Assembly: GCF_030067675.1 (NCBI RefSeq)
Contig: NZ_JASJEV010000002.1
Span: forward strand, 1-64,000
Origin: Chelatococcus albus
Lineage (GTDB): Bacteria > Pseudomonadota > Alphaproteobacteria > Rhizobiales > Beijerinckiaceae
Direction: 5' to 3'
Length of the DNA stretch: 64,000 bases
This document shows positions 19,687 to 29,577 of the stretch, in pieces. The notes beneath the pieces are model-generated. The model saw only the letters and a program-made list of their open reading frames with translations, did not search any database and had not been told where the DNA came from. Position 1 is the first letter of the stretch, and each line of letters opens with the position of its first letter. Position numbers and translations under genes: made by a program.

Positions 19687-20403
19687 ATGAGCGACGGAGC
19701 CACCCCCAGCAAGCCGAACAGACGCCACGACCTGCCGCGCGGCGAGGCCGTCTACCGCGCCCTGCGCCGGGCCATCATCGAGCAGGCGCTGCGCCCGGGA
19801 GACAAGCTGCCGGAGGACGTGATCGGCGAGCGCTTCGGCGTCAGCCGCACCATCGTGCGCGGCGTCCTCGGCCGCTTGCACGCCGAGGGCCTCGTGGAGC
19901 TGAAGCTCAACCGTGGCGCCACGGTCGCCCGGCCGAGCCTCGAGGAGGCCTGCGACATCTTCGAGGTGCGCCGCAGCCTGGAGCGCGACGTGGTGCGCCG
20001 CCTCGTCGGCCGCGTCACGCCCAGGCAGATCGCCCTCCTCGAGGCGCATGTGGCGCGCGAGGGGGAGGCGCGGGCGCGCGGCGCCGCCGAATCGATCCGC
20101 CTCGCCGGCGAGTTCCACATCCTCCTGGCCGAGCTCTCGGGCAATGCCGTCATCGCCCGCTACATCAACGAGCTCGTGTCGCGCTGCTCGCTCATCCTGG
20201 CGCTCTACGGGCGGCCGCACTCCCCCGACTGCGCCGTCAACGAGCATCTGGAGATCGTCGCCGCCCTGCGCTCCGGCGATGCCGGCAAGGCCATCGCCGT
20301 CATGGAGCACCATCTCGACGCGGTCACCGAGCGCGCCCTCCTCGCCTCCGCCCGCACCCCACAGCGCGACATCCGCGCCATCCTCGACGCCTACGCACCC
20401 TGA
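19687..20403 (+). CDS. GntR-family transcriptional regulator, FCD subfamily
   Basis: 238 aa. Winged HTH at about 15-80 (AVYRALRRAIIEQALRPG, LPEDVIGERFGVSRTIV, GLVELKLNRGATVA) followed by an all-helical FCD ligand-binding domain. FCD members respond to organic acids and amino-acid-like ligands. The start MSDGATPSKP is conservative; an in-frame ATG at 19591, directly after the palindrome, would add 32 residues of no recognised domain. It is divergent from the catabolic operon and is its likely local regulator, with the flavin reductase downstream in the same unit. Confidence 0.88.
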   Translation: MSDGATPSKPNRRHDLPRGEAVYRALRRAIIEQALRPGDKLPEDVIGERFGVSRTIVRGVLGRLHAEGLVELKLNRGATVARPSLEEACDIFEVRRSLERDVVRRLVGRVTPRQIALLEAHVAREGEARARGAAESIRLAGEFHILLAELSGNAVIARYINELVSRCSLILALYGRPHSPDCAVNEHLEIVAALRSGDAGKAIAVMEHHLDAVTERALLASARTPQRDIRAILDAYAP

Positions 20404-20484
20404 CCACCCAAACTGCGCCTCGTCCTGCCAGGTCGCCTGCGGCCGCCCTTGCGCCCGCCCCGAAAGCCAGCCGCCGGTGATGCC

Positions 20485-21165
20485 ATGACTGCCACCCACC
20501 TCTCCTTCGACTTCGCACGACTGAGTGCCCGCGAGCGCTACAAGCTGCTTATCGGCACCGTCGTGCCGCGGCCGATCGCCCTTGTCACCACCACCGACGA
20601 GGAGGGGCGCGTCAACGCCGCCCCCTACAGCTTCTTCAACTGCCTGTCGGCGGATCCGGCGATCGTCGCCCTCGGGGTCGAGAACAGGGCCGACATGCGC
20701 TTCAAGGATACGGCGCGCAACGTGCGCCTGACCGAGGAGTTCACGGTCAACATCGTCTCCGACGCCCTCGTCGCCGCCATGAACGTGTGCGCGGTCCCCT
20801 TCGCGCCGGGCGTCGACGAGGTCGCCGCCGCCGGGCTGACCGCGGTGCCCGGCACGCATGTGAAATGCCCGCGCATCCTCGAATCGCCGGCGGCCCTGGA
20901 GTGCCGGCGCTACATGACGCTGGAGATCAGCCGCTCGCGCGTCATCTTTCTCGGCGAGGTCGTCGCGGCGCATCTGCGCGAGGACATCGTCGATCGCGAC
21001 AAGCTCCATGTCGATCCCTTCGCGCTCGACGCGCTCGGGCGCATGGGCGGGCACGGCTACGCCCGCACCCGAGACTACTTCGACCTGCCGACGATGAGCA
21101 CGGAGGAATGGGAGCGCCGGGCGCGGCCTTCGGATCGCGTCCAACGCGCCGAAGGAGAGCGGTGA
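20485..21165 (+). CDS. Flavin reductase-family protein (FMN-binding split barrel)
   Basis: 226 aa. The split-barrel flavin-binding pattern is clear: LLIGTVVPRPIALVTTTD, NAAPYSFFNCLSADP, and FTVNIVSDALVAAMN. Such proteins supply reduced flavin to two-component monooxygenases or reduce substrates directly. No partner monooxygenase is in the window. It lies 81 bp after the GntR gene on the same strand and next to the catabolic operon, so it may act in the same pathway; that is inference from position. Confidence 0.85.
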   Translation: MTATHLSFDFARLSARERYKLLIGTVVPRPIALVTTTDEEGRVNAAPYSFFNCLSADPAIVALGVENRADMRFKDTARNVRLTEEFTVNIVSDALVAAMNVCAVPFAPGVDEVAAAGLTAVPGTHVKCPRILESPAALECRRYMTLEISRSRVIFLGEVVAAHLREDIVDRDKLHVDPFALDALGRMGGHGYARTRDYFDLPTMSTEEWERRARPSDRVQRAEGER

Positions 21166-21353
21166 TCGCTCTTCTCAGCCCATGTGCTCAGGAGCCTGCG
21201 CGCTGTGGCGACTATTGAGCGTGTCGGCACGCCGGGGTGACCGCCATCGCAACGATTCCGAACGCTCGGGAGCGCCCGGCAAGAGGTTACCGCCGGACCG
21301 CCGTGCGACGGCGGAGGTCACCGAGGGTGGATTGTGCGGAAATTCCTGGAACC

Positions 21354-21429
<76 letters not shown>

Positions 21430-21561
21430 TTTCAGGTGGGCGCCTTTTAGGCTGGCCCGGGGGAGGCTGTCAATCCGCTTCGCGGTGGCGTGACGGGCGC
21501 CGGCGTCGGGTTGTTCACAGCCGGCGCGGGCGCTAAACGAGAGCGTCACATCCTTGCAGAG

Positions 21562-21858
21562 ATGTTCATGCGCGCCCTTCTCGACGTCCTCATGGTCGCC
21601 CTCGACTTCTACAGCTGGCTCGTCATCGCCTCGGCGATCGTGAGCTGGCTGGTCGCCTTCAGCGTCATCAACGTGCGCAACGAGTTCGTGCGTTCGATCT
21701 GGAACTTCCTCTATCAGGTGACGGAACCGGCGCTGCGCCCCATCCGCAACATCCTGCCCAATCTCGGCGGTATCGACGTCTCGCCCATCATCCTGCTGCT
21801 TCTCATCTTCTTCGTGCAGCGGGTGATCCAGCTCTATGTCTATCCGATCGTGATCTGA
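21562..21858 (+). CDS. YggT-family membrane protein
   Basis: 98 aa with two hydrophobic helices ([20 protein letters not shown] and [16 protein letters not shown]) around a loop with the YggT pattern [20 protein letters not shown]. YggT proteins are inner-membrane proteins of poorly known role, often near yggS, proC or cell-division genes. Start choice lies between ATG 21562 and 21568; AGAG precedes both. The DUF167 gene begins 2 nt after the stop, the usual yggT-yggU pairing. Confidence 0.9.
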   Translation: MFMRALLDVLMVALDFYSWLVIASAIVSWLVAFSVINVRNEFVRSIWNFLYQVTEPALRPIRNILPNLGGIDVSPIILLLLIFFVQRVIQLYVYPIVI

Positions 21859-21860
21859 CC

Positions 21861-22199
21861 ATGGCCGGCGAGGCACTGCCGTGGGCGCCCGCGGGCGACG
21901 GGCTCATGGTCGTCGTGCGCCTGACGCCGCGCGGCGGCCGCGACGCGCTCGAGGGGCTGGCGACCTTGAGCGACGGCCGGTCGGTGCTGAAGGCGCGCGT
22001 GCGCGCCGTGCCGGAGGACGGCGCCGCGAACACCGCGCTCGAGAGGCTGCTGGCGAAGAGCCTCGGCGTGCCGCCCTCGGCGGTCGCCGTCGTCGCCGGG
22101 CACACCGCACGGGTCAAGAGCGTGCAAATCGACGGGGATGCGGACGCGCTCGCGGCGGTGCTCGCCGCCGCAACGGGGATCGGGGGACGGAACGCATGA
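21861..22199 (+). CDS. DUF167 (YggU-family) protein
   Basis: 112 aa. It contains the DUF167 core [34 protein letters not shown] and KSVQIDG. It is a small alpha/beta protein of unknown function, commonly paired with YggT as here. Its stop overlaps the folD ATG by 4 nt (ATGA). Confidence 0.9.
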   Translation: MAGEALPWAPAGDGLMVVVRLTPRGGRDALEGLATLSDGRSVLKARVRAVPEDGAANTALERLLAKSLGVPPSAVAVVAGHTARVKSVQIDGDADALAAVLAAATGIGGRNA

Positions 22200-23089
22200 C
22201 GGGCACCATCATCGACGGCAAGGCCTTCGCGGAGGGGCTGCGCCAGCGCATCGCAGGCCGGGTGGCCGAACTCGGCCGTGTACACGGGGTGCAGCCCGGG
22301 CTCGCCGTCGTGCTCGTGGGCGAGGATCCGGCGAGCCAGGTCTACGTGCGCAACAAGGCGAAGCAGACGGTGGAGGCGGGCATGCGCTCCTTCGAGCACC
22401 GCCTGCCGGCGACCACGAGCGAGGCCGAGCTCCTCGCGCTCGTCGCACGCCTCAATGCCGACGAGGCTGTCGACGGCATCCTCGTGCAGCTGCCGCTCCC
22501 GCCTCATGTCAACGCGCAGAAGGTGTTGGAGGCGATCGATCCTGCCAAGGACGTGGACGGCTTTCACCCCGTCAACGTCGGGCGTGTGGCGACGGGCGGC
22601 GGCGGGCTCGTGCCCTGCACGCCGCTGGGCTCGCTGATGCTCATCAAGTCCGTCCGGCGGGATCTCGCCGGCCTCGACGCCGTCGTCGTCGGACGCTCGA
22701 ACATTGTCGGCAAGCCCATGGCGCAGCTCCTCCTCGCCGAGAGCTGCACGGTGACGGTCGCCCATTCCAGGACGCGCGACCTGCCGGGGGTCTGCCGCCG
22801 GGCCGACGTCCTCGTCGCGGCTGTCGGCCGGCCGCAGATGATCAAGGGCGACTGGGTGAAGCCCGGCGCCATCGTCATCGACGTCGGCATCAACCGTGTG
22901 CCGGCGCCGGAGCTCGGCGAAGGCAAGAACAGGCTTGTCGGCGATGTCGCCTATGCCGAAGCCTCGGCAGTTGCCGGCGCCATCACGCCCGTGCCCGGCG
23001 GCGTCGGGCCGATGACGATTGCATGCCTCCTGCACAACACGCTCGAATCCTGCTGCCGGCGGCGGGGGCTGCCTTTCGCAGCGCCCTGA
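22196..23089 (+). CDS. folD: FolD, methylene-THF dehydrogenase / methenyl-THF cyclohydrolase
   Basis: 297 aa. Bifunctional enzyme of cytoplasmic one-carbon metabolism. Motifs seen are the catalytic Lys region [14 protein letters not shown], the [15 protein letters not shown] signature, the NADP-binding [17 protein letters not shown] and the C-terminal [11 protein letters not shown]. The length is normal. It overlaps the DUF167 gene by 4 nt and converges on the transglycosylase gene with a 12-nt gap. Confidence 0.97.
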   Translation: MTGTIIDGKAFAEGLRQRIAGRVAELGRVHGVQPGLAVVLVGEDPASQVYVRNKAKQTVEAGMRSFEHRLPATTSEAELLALVARLNADEAVDGILVQLPLPPHVNAQKVLEAIDPAKDVDGFHPVNVGRVATGGGGLVPCTPLGSLMLIKSVRRDLAGLDAVVVGRSNIVGKPMAQLLLAESCTVTVAHSRTRDLPGVCRRADVLVAAVGRPQMIKGDWVKPGAIVIDVGINRVPAPELGEGKNRLVGDVAYAEASAVAGAITPVPGGVGPMTIACLLHNTLESCCRRRGLPFAAP

Positions 23090-23101
23090 CGTTCAGCCGT
23101 C

Positions 23102-24325
23102 TCAGTTCGTGCCGTTCGTGGTGCGCAGGCGTTCGAGGAGTTCGCGCGTCGGGTAGGAATCGGCCGGCAGGCCGAGCTTGAGCTGCGCCTGCTTGACGCC
23201 TGCGCGTGTCGTGAGGCCGAGCTTGCCGTCCACCTTGCCGATGTCGTAGCCGCGGGCGGCGAGCAGCCGCTGCAGCTCGGCCACTTCGCTCGCGCTCAGG
23301 GTCTGCACGGGGGCGCGTCCCTGACCGACGGGGCCGGCGCCGTCGAGGCGCGTGGCGAAATAGGCGGCAGTCGTTGCATAGACCAAGGACCGGTTCCACC
23401 CGAGGAACGCACGGAAATTGGCATAGGCGAGGAAGGCCGGGCCGTTGCGCCCCATGGGCAGGAGGAGGGAGGCGGGCAGGCCGTCGGCCGGGAGCGTTGC
23501 GCCGTCCGCCGCGGTCACGCCCGCGCGGATCCAGTAGGAGCGCGGGTGCAGGATCGCGAGGTCCGCCTGGTCCCAGGGAAGCTCGGCAGGCAGGCGCACC
23601 TCCTGCAGCCAGGGCTCGCCGGCCCGCCAGCCGAGGCTCTTCAGGTAGTTGGCGCCGGAGGCGAGCACGTCCGGCACGCTGCGCAGGAGGTCGCGCCGCC
23701 CGTCGCCGTCATAGTCGACACCGTAGTCGTAGTAGTGCGCGGGCAGGAACTGGAGCTGGCCGAGTTCGCCCGCCCAGGGCCCCCGCATCTGCGCGGGCGT
23801 CAGGTCGCCGCGGTCGATGATGCGCAGCGCCGCGAGAAGCTCGCGCCGGAACATGTCCGGGCGGCGGCAGTCCCAGGCGAGGGTCGCGAGCGCGCGCAGG
23901 GTGTTGCCGTCGCCGATATTGGCGCCGAAATCGGTCTCGAGCCCCCAGAAGGCGACGATGACTGCGCCGGGCACGCCGTACTCCGCCTCGATGCGGTCGA
24001 GGATGCGGGCATATTGCTTGATGAGCTGGGCGCCCTTCTGCAGCCGGTAGGCGGCGACCATGCGCCCCGAGAATTGCAGGAAGCTCTGCTGGAACACGCC
24101 CTGGCCGCGGTCGCGCGCCACGATGCCGGGATCGAAGGTGACGCCGTCGAGCGCGCCGGCGATGGTTGCCGGCCTGACACCCTGCGCCGCGGCCTCGCGC
24201 TTGAAGGAGGCAAGCCAGGCGTCGAATCCGGCGGCGCCGCCGCAGGTCGCGGCCGCAGCCGGCGCCCCGGTGACAGCGGCCAGGAAAGCCGCCACGATCG
24301 CTGATCCGGCAGTCGTGCGTGGCAT
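23102..24325 (-). CDS. Lytic murein transglycosylase, MltB type, with C-terminal peptidoglycan-binding domain
   Basis: 407 aa. A signal peptide of about 26 residues ends in AAAAT, with no lipobox, so the protein is periplasmic rather than lipid-anchored. The SLT_2/MltB catalytic domain (about 30-325) has the catalytic Glu in AFWGLETDFGANIGD and later GQLQFLPAHYYDY. The C-terminal PG_binding_1 repeat (about 345-400) includes EVAELQRLLAARGYDIGKVD. It cleaves the glycan strand non-hydrolytically. Start MPRTTAGS is chosen because it begins the signal peptide. Confidence 0.92.
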   Translation of the reverse strand: MPRTTAGSAIVAAFLAAVTGAPAAAATCGGAAGFDAWLASFKREAAAQGVRPATIAGALDGVTFDPGIVARDRGQGVFQQSFLQFSGRMVAAYRLQKGAQLIKQYARILDRIEAEYGVPGAVIVAFWGLETDFGANIGDGNTLRALATLAWDCRRPDMFRRELLAALRIIDRGDLTPAQMRGPWAGELGQLQFLPAHYYDYGVDYDGDGRRDLLRSVPDVLASGANYLKSLGWRAGEPWLQEVRLPAELPWDQADLAILHPRSYWIRAGVTAADGATLPADGLPASLLLPMGRNGPAFLAYANFRAFLGWNRSLVYATTAAYFATRLDGAGPVGQGRAPVQTLSASEVAELQRLLAARGYDIGKVDGKLGLTTRAGVKQAQLKLGLPADSYPTRELLERLRTTNGTN

Positions 24326-24489
24326 CGTCGTCCGCTCCCGTGGAAGGCCGTACCACTCTGCCAGCCGGTCGGCGGGCGTCAAGGCGCGGGAGGGGGGCGC
24401 GCGACCGGGCGTCAGCCGCAAGTCGCACTGGCCTCCCGCCGCCGATCCGCTACGAAGAGGGGGAACGAGGAGGAGGACGGGGGCAGGCG

Positions 24490-25551
24490 ATGATGACGGT
24501 GACGACGAAGACCAATCCCGGTCGCTTCTTCGAGGATTTTCGCCTCGGCGAGACCATTCACCACGCCACACCCCGCACGGTGACGGCGGCGGACGCGGCC
24601 CTCTACACCGCGCTCTACGGGTCGCGTTTCGCGGTGCAGTCCTCGGACGAATTCGCCCATCGCATCGGCTACGAGCGGAGCCCGCTCGACGACCTCCTCG
24701 TCTTCCACGTCGTCTTCGGCAAGACGGTGCCTGACGTCTCCCTCAACGCGGTCGCCAATCTCGGCTATGCCAATGGCCATTTCCTGCGCCCGGTCTATCC
24801 CGGCGACACGCTCTCCACCGTGTCGGAGGTGATCGGCCTCAAGGAAAACTCCAACCGCAAGACGGGCGTCGTCTACGTGCGCTCGCGCGGTTTCAACCAG
24901 CACGGCTACGGCGTGCTCGACTACGTGCGCTGGGTCATGGTGCGCAAGCGCGACGAGGCGGCGCCGGCGCCGGAGGAGCACGTGCCGGACCTGCCGGCGG
25001 CGGCCGATCCCTCAACCCTCGGTGTCGGCTGCCCGCCGATCGACGGCGAGGCCTATGACGACGTGCTCGCCGGCAGCCTGCATCGCTGGGGCGACTATGC
25101 CCGGGGCGAGCGCATCGACCACGTGGACGGCATGACGGTGGAGGAGGCAGAGCACCAGCTCGCCACCCGCCTCTACCAGAACACGGCCAAGGTCCATTTC
25201 GACCAGCATGCCGCCGCCGGCACGCGCTTCGCCCGCCGGCTGATCTACGGCGGACACGTCATCTCGCTCGCGCGTGCGCTGTCCTTCAACGGCCTCGGCA
25301 ACGCCTTCCACATCGCCGCCATCAACGGCGGCCGGCACGTGGCGCCCCTCTTCGCCGGCGACACTGTCTATGCCTGGAGCGAGATCCTCGACGTCGCCGA
25401 GGCCGCCGGCCGGCCGGACGTCGGCGCGCTGCGCATCCGCACGGTGGCGACGAAGAACAGGCCCTGCGCCGACTTTCCCGACAGGACGGGCGGCGAGTAC
25501 GATCCGGCGGTGATCCTCGACTTCGACTACTGGGCGCTCATCCCCCGCTGA
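24490..25551 (+). CDS. mch: Mesaconyl-CoA hydratase (double MaoC domain)
   Basis: 353 aa with two hot-dog (MaoC-like) domains at about 15-155 and 190-320. The segments FFEDFRLGETIHHATPRTVT, LDDLLVFHVVFGKTVPDVSL, LKENSNRKTGVVYVR and LIYGGHVISLARALSFNGL closely follow what I recall of Mch from Rhodobacter. It interconverts mesaconyl-CoA and beta-methylmalyl-CoA in the ethylmalonyl-CoA pathway for acetate or C1 growth. The other pathway genes (ccr, ecm, mcd, mcl) are not in the window. Start ATG 24490 follows GGGGGCAGG; a second ATG is adjacent. Confidence 0.88.
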   Translation: MMTVTTKTNPGRFFEDFRLGETIHHATPRTVTAADAALYTALYGSRFAVQSSDEFAHRIGYERSPLDDLLVFHVVFGKTVPDVSLNAVANLGYANGHFLRPVYPGDTLSTVSEVIGLKENSNRKTGVVYVRSRGFNQHGYGVLDYVRWVMVRKRDEAAPAPEEHVPDLPAAADPSTLGVGCPPIDGEAYDDVLAGSLHRWGDYARGERIDHVDGMTVEEAEHQLATRLYQNTAKVHFDQHAAAGTRFARRLIYGGHVISLARALSFNGLGNAFHIAAINGGRHVAPLFAGDTVYAWSEILDVAEAAGRPDVGALRIRTVATKNRPCADFPDRTGGEYDPAVILDFDYWALIPR

Positions 25552-25579
25552 GGGGGCGAGACGGTGCGCAGGCGCTCAA

Positions 25580-25603
25580 GTGACAATATATCAGATTTGT
25601 CAC
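25580..25603. promoter_or_regulatory. Inverted repeat upstream of sdhCDAB, candidate operator
   Basis: GTGACAA-N10-TTGTCAC is a perfect 7-bp dyad with the AT-rich spacer TATATCAGAT. It lies about 140 bp before sdhC in the 190-bp mch-sdhC gap, an AT-rich patch in otherwise GC-rich sequence. Two half-sites one to two helical turns apart fit a dimeric regulator. The regulator is not identifiable; the half-site does not match the FNR/Crp consensus as I know it. Confidence 0.5.
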
Positions 25604-25741
25604 GCGCTCCGTCGCATGTTGCATTGCGGCGGCCGCCCGGTTCGGGTTAGGAACCCACGCAGCTTCGAGCGACTCCAGACTGCCACCCGCATCGCGGGGC
25701 CGGGCAGTCTTCCCTTTGTCCCCTAGTCGGAGAGCCGACCC

Positions 25742-26155
25742 ATGGCCGAGGCGAAAGCGCCCGGGGCGCGACCCGAAGAGTTCCGCCCCCTCTCGCCGCA
25801 TCTGCAGATCTATCGCTGGACCTGGACGATGGCGATGTCGGTGGCGCACCGCATCACCGGGTCGGCGCTCTACGTCGGCACGCTCATCTTCGTGTGGTGG
25901 CTCGTCGCCATGGCGAGCGGCCCGGCGGCCTACGCGACCTTCCAGGGGGTCGCCGGCTCGTGGCTCGGCCGGCTGGTGCTGTTCGGCTACACTTGGGCGC
26001 TCCTGCACCACATGCTCGGCGGTCTGCGCCACTTCGTCTGGGATCTCGGCAAGGGTTACGACCTCGCCACCCGGATGAACCTCGCCCGCTTGACGCTGGT
26101 CGGCTCGATCGCCCTCGCCCTCGCGGTGTGGCTGATCGCCTACGCGGTGCGCTGA
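25742..26155 (+). CDS. sdhC: SdhC, succinate dehydrogenase cytochrome b556 subunit
   Basis: 137 aa with three transmembrane helices. It shows the SdhC N-terminal signature [12 protein letters not shown], then [13 protein letters not shown], and the heme-ligand region [14 protein letters not shown]. It anchors SdhAB to the inner membrane and helps bind heme b and ubiquinone. It is first in the order sdhC-D-A-B. Confidence 0.96.
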   Translation: MAEAKAPGARPEEFRPLSPHLQIYRWTWTMAMSVAHRITGSALYVGTLIFVWWLVAMASGPAAYATFQGVAGSWLGRLVLFGYTWALLHHMLGGLRHFVWDLGKGYDLATRMNLARLTLVGSIALALAVWLIAYAVR

Positions 26156-26166
26156 GGAGACACCCC

Positions 26167-26562
26167 ATGGCCCGTTCCAACATGTCCATGCGCACGCCGC
26201 TGGGGCGCGTCCGCGGCCTCGGCTCGGCCAAGTCCGGCACCCGGCACTTCTGGCACCAGCGTCTCACCGCCGTCGCCAATGTCCCGCTCGCCATCGCCTT
26301 CCTCGCCGTCGTGATCTCGCTCGTCGGCAAGGATCACGCGGCGGCGGTGGCGACCCTGAAGCAGCCGCTCGTCGCGCTTCTCATCCTCCTCTTCGTCCTG
26401 TCGGGCGTCTATCATATGCGCCTCGGCATGCAGGTCATCATCGAGGACTACGTGCACGGCGAGGGGGCCAAGGTCCTCGCCGTGATGGCGAATACCTTCT
26501 TCGCGATCGCCGTCGGCGCAGCCGCGACCTTCGCCGTCCTCAAGATCTCCTTCGGGATGTAA
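26167..26562 (+). CDS. sdhD: SdhD, succinate dehydrogenase membrane anchor
   Basis: 131 aa, three helices. Typical alphaproteobacterial SdhD segments are [18 protein letters not shown] near the start and [19 protein letters not shown], the likely heme and quinone side. It follows sdhC by 11 nt with AGGAG upstream and precedes sdhA by 16 nt. Confidence 0.95.
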   Translation: MARSNMSMRTPLGRVRGLGSAKSGTRHFWHQRLTAVANVPLAIAFLAVVISLVGKDHAAAVATLKQPLVALLILLFVLSGVYHMRLGMQVIIEDYVHGEGAKVLAVMANTFFAIAVGAAATFAVLKISFGM

Positions 26563-26578
26563 CCGGGACCAGAATGTG

Positions 26579-28456
26579 ATGGCCAAGGCAGCGACCACCT
26601 CCAGGAAGACCAAGGCGGCCGAGGCGGGTTCCGCCCCGAAGCGCCCGGCGCGTCCGGCCTATACCGGCCAAGCCTATCCGATCACCGACCACAGCTTCGA
26701 CGTGGTGATCGTCGGCGCCGGCGGCGCGGGCCTGCGCGCCACCGTCGGCTGCGCCCAGGCGGGCCTCAAGACGGCCTGCATCACCAAGGTGTTCCCCACG
26801 CGCTCGCACACGGTGGCGGCGCAGGGCGGCATCTCCGCTTCGCTCGGCAATATGGGCGAGGACGACTGGCGCTGGCACATGTACGACACCGTCAAGGGGT
26901 CGGACTGGCTCGGGGATCAGGACGCCATCGAATATCTCGTGCGCAACGCGCCGGCAGCCGTCTATGAGCTCGAGCACTGGGGCGTGCCCTTCTCGCGCAC
27001 GGAGGAGGGCAAGATCTACCAGCGCCCCTTCGGTGGCATGACGACCCACTTCGGCAAGGGCACGGCCCAGCGCACCTGCGCCGCCGCCGACAGGACGGGC
27101 CACGCCATCCTGCACACGCTCTACGGCCAGGCGCTGCGCAACGACACCGAGTTCTTCATCGAATATTTCGCCATCGACCTGATCATGGACGACGAGGGCC
27201 GCTGCCGCGGCGTCGTCGCCCTGAAGATGGACGACGGCACCATCCACCGCTTCCGCGCCCATCTCGTCATCCTGGCGACGGGTGGCTACGGCCGCGCCTA
27301 TTTCTCGGCCACCTCCGCTCACACCTGCACCGGCGACGGCAACGCCATGGTGCTGCGCGCCGGCCTGCCGCTGCAGGACATGGAGTTCGTGCAGTTCCAC
27401 CCGACCGGCATCTACGGCTCGGGCTGCCTCATCACCGAGGGGGCCCGCGGCGAGGGCGGCTACCTCACCAATTCCGAGGGCGAGCGCTTCATGGAGCGCT
27501 ACGCGCCCTCCGCCAAGGACCTCGCCTCGCGCGACGTGGTCTCGCGCTCGATGACGATCGAGATCCGCGAGGGCCGGGGCGTGGGCAAGAACAAGGACCA
27601 CATCTACCTGCACCTCGACCATCTCGACCCGAAGATCCTGCACGAGCGCCTGCCCGGCATCTCGGAGAGCGCCAAGATCTTCGCCGGCGTCGATGTGACA
27701 AAGGAGCCGATCCCGGTACTGCCCACCGTGCACTACAACATGGGCGGCATTCCGACGAACTATCACGGCGAGGTGCTGACCAAGCACGACGGCAACCCGG
27801 ACCACGTGGTGCCAGGCCTGATGGCCATCGGCGAGGCGGCCTGCGTCTCCGTACACGGGGCGAACCGCCTGGGCTCGAACTCGCTCATCGACCTCGTCGT
27901 CTTCGGCCGGGCTGCGGGGCTGCGCGCCGCGGAACTGGTGAAGGCCGGGGACAAGCACGCTGACCTGCCGGCCGGCTCGGCCGATCTTGCGCTCACGCGG
28001 CTCGACCGGTTCCGCAATGCCCGCGGGGCGACGCCGACGGCGGAGCTGCGCCTCAGGATGCAGCGCACCATGCAGTCGAACTGCGCTGTCTTCCGTACCG
28101 GCGAGGTGCTGGAGGAGGGGCAGAAGCTCATCCACGAGGTCTGGGCGGGTGCCGCCGATATCGGCGTCACCGACAGGTCGCTTGTCTGGAACTCCGATCT
28201 CATCGAGACGCTCGAGTTCGACAACCTCATCACCCAGGCCGTGGTGACGATGGAGGGCGCGGCGAACCGCAAGGAGAGCCGCGGCGCGCACGCGCGCGAG
28301 GACTTCCCCGAGCGCGACGACAAGGAGTGGATGAAGCACACGCTCGCCTGGATCGACGAGGACAAGAAGTCCGTCACCATCGATTACCGGCCGGTGCACA
28401 CCTACACGATGTCGAACGACATCGAGTACATCGAGCCGAAGGCGCGCGTGTATTGA
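26579..28456 (+). CDS. sdhA: SdhA, succinate dehydrogenase flavoprotein subunit
   Basis: 625 aa. FAD-binding GAGGAG at 46-51, the covalent-FAD His in [11 protein letters not shown] (His77), the active-site [20 protein letters not shown] and the C-terminal flavoprotein domain. It oxidises succinate to fumarate. The N-terminus has an extra roughly 30-residue Lys/Ala/Pro-rich extension ([19 protein letters not shown]), a mild oddity. The start ATG 26579 is preceded by GTG in frame. Confidence 0.96.
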   Translation: MAKAATTSRKTKAAEAGSAPKRPARPAYTGQAYPITDHSFDVVIVGAGGAGLRATVGCAQAGLKTACITKVFPTRSHTVAAQGGISASLGNMGEDDWRWHMYDTVKGSDWLGDQDAIEYLVRNAPAAVYELEHWGVPFSRTEEGKIYQRPFGGMTTHFGKGTAQRTCAAADRTGHAILHTLYGQALRNDTEFFIEYFAIDLIMDDEGRCRGVVALKMDDGTIHRFRAHLVILATGGYGRAYFSATSAHTCTGDGNAMVLRAGLPLQDMEFVQFHPTGIYGSGCLITEGARGEGGYLTNSEGERFMERYAPSAKDLASRDVVSRSMTIEIREGRGVGKNKDHIYLHLDHLDPKILHERLPGISESAKIFAGVDVTKEPIPVLPTVHYNMGGIPTNYHGEVLTKHDGNPDHVVPGLMAIGEAACVSVHGANRLGSNSLIDLVVFGRAAGLRAAELVKAGDKHADLPAGSADLALTRLDRFRNARGATPTAELRLRMQRTMQSNCAVFRTGEVLEEGQKLIHEVWAGAADIGVTDRSLVWNSDLIETLEFDNLITQAVVTMEGAANRKESRGAHAREDFPERDDKEWMKHTLAWIDEDKKSVTIDYRPVHTYTMSNDIEYIEPKARVY

Positions 28457-28464
28457 TGGTGCCC

Positions 28465-28549
28465 GTCATGGCCGGGTTCGGCCCGGCCATCTCCGTCAAC
28501 GAGGCGGTGCCCGCCGCACCGGGATGCCCGGGAAGAGCCCGGGCATGAC
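28465..28549. repeat. Pair of REP-like palindromes between sdhA and sdhB
   Basis: Two perfect hairpins lie in the 111-bp gap: ATGGCCGGG (28468-28476) / CCCGGCCAT (28482-28490), and ATGCCCGGG (28524-28532) / CCCGGGCAT (28538-28546), each with a 5-nt loop. The whole starts with GTCATG and ends with CATGAC, so the two units are mirrored, as in BIME-type REP pairs. Related GTCATGCCCGG repeats are widespread in Rhizobiales genomes. In an operon gap such structures can protect the upstream mRNA or adjust sdhA:sdhB ratios. Confidence 0.8.
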
Positions 28550-28567
28550 AAGGTAGAGCCGAGAACG

Positions 28568-29353
28568 ATGGCCCAGTTCACCCTTCCCAAGAACTCGCAG
28601 ATCACCGAGGGCAAGGTCTGGCCGAAGCCCGCCGGCGCGGCCCGCACGACCGAGTTCCGCGTCTACCGCTGGGATCCGGACACGCGCGAGAACCCCCGCA
28701 TCGACACCTATACCGTCGACCGCGACGACTGCGGCCCGATGGTCCTCGACGCGCTGATCTACATCAAGAACAAGGTCGACTCGACGCTCACCTTCCGCCG
28801 CTCCTGCCGCGAGGGCATCTGCGGCTCCTGCGCCATGAACATCGGCGGGTCGAACACGCTCGCCTGCACGCGCGGCATCGACGAATGCGCGTCAAACAAC
28901 GTGGTGAAGATCTACCCGCTGCCGCACATGCCGGTGGTGAAGGATCTCGTGCCCGACCTCACACGCTTCTACGCCCAGCATGCCTCGATCGAGCCCTGGC
29001 TCAAGACGACGACGCCCGCGCCCGAGAAGGAGTGGCGCCAGTCGAAGGAGGACCGCGAGAAGCTCGACGGGCTCTACGAGTGCATCCTGTGCGCCTGCTG
29101 CTCCACCTCCTGCCCGAGCTACTGGTGGAACGGCGACCGTTACCTCGGCCCGGCCGTGCTGCTGCAGGCCTACCGCTGGCTCATCGACAGCCGCGACGAG
29201 GCCACCGGCGAGCGCCTCGACAATCTGGAAGATCCCTTCCGCCTCTATCGCTGCCACACCATCATGAACTGCGCAAACGCCTGCCCGAAGGGCCTCAACC
29301 CGGCGAAGGCCATCGCCGAGATCAAGAAGATGATGGTGGAGCGGCAGGTCTGA
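28568..29353 (+). CDS. sdhB: SdhB, succinate dehydrogenase iron-sulfur subunit
   Basis: 261 aa. [2Fe-2S] ligands Cys80, 85, 88 and 100 ([13 protein letters not shown] and LAC). The [4Fe-4S] and [3Fe-4S] motifs are [16 protein letters not shown] and [17 protein letters not shown]. It passes electrons from FAD to ubiquinone. It is last in the sdh operon, separated from sdhA by the REP-like pair and followed by a GC hairpin. Confidence 0.97.
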   Translation: MAQFTLPKNSQITEGKVWPKPAGAARTTEFRVYRWDPDTRENPRIDTYTVDRDDCGPMVLDALIYIKNKVDSTLTFRRSCREGICGSCAMNIGGSNTLACTRGIDECASNNVVKIYPLPHMPVVKDLVPDLTRFYAQHASIEPWLKTTTPAPEKEWRQSKEDREKLDGLYECILCACCSTSCPSYWWNGDRYLGPAVLLQAYRWLIDSRDEATGERLDNLEDPFRLYRCHTIMNCANACPKGLNPAKAIAEIKKMMVERQV

Positions 29354-29395
29354 CCGCGCCGTTCCGGGACCGGTTCCGCCCTGCGAAGGGAGCGT

Positions 29396-29415
29396 GCGGC
29401 GCCTTCGGGCGCCGC
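29396..29415 (+). terminator. GC-rich hairpin after sdhB
   Basis: GCGGCGCC-TTCG-GGCGCCGC is a perfect 8-bp stem with a stable TTCG loop, 42 nt after the sdhB stop, followed by TCTCATTT. The T-tract is weak, so termination efficiency is uncertain. Confidence 0.55.
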
Positions 29416-29445
29416 TCTCATTTGGGCGCCATGCGCCGCTCGCCT

Positions 29446-29488
29446 GCATTTTCGTCGGCGAGCCGGTTCCCACATCGCGGGAAAATGC
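29446..29488. repeat. GCATTTTC...GAAAATGC dispersed repeat copy
   Basis: GCATTTTC and GAAAATGC flank about 27 bp containing CCGGTTCCCAC. The form GAGCATTTTC...ACCGG...GAAAATGC is a very common intergenic repeat in Rhizobiales as I remember it. A diverged second copy is at 32232-32298. Confidence 0.6.
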
Positions 29489-29577
29489 TCTAAGACCGTT
29501 CCATGCGTGACCGTGCCATGATCCCGCCACCATGCTGAGGGGTCATGCGGGCACCGCCGCTGGGGAAGCACAGACCG

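Noticed and set aside
28465-28549. Paired palindromes read as a CRISPR-like array or an sRNA gene
   Set aside because: Only two units, mirrored rather than direct, with no regular spacer and no cas genes; REP-type repeats explain them better.
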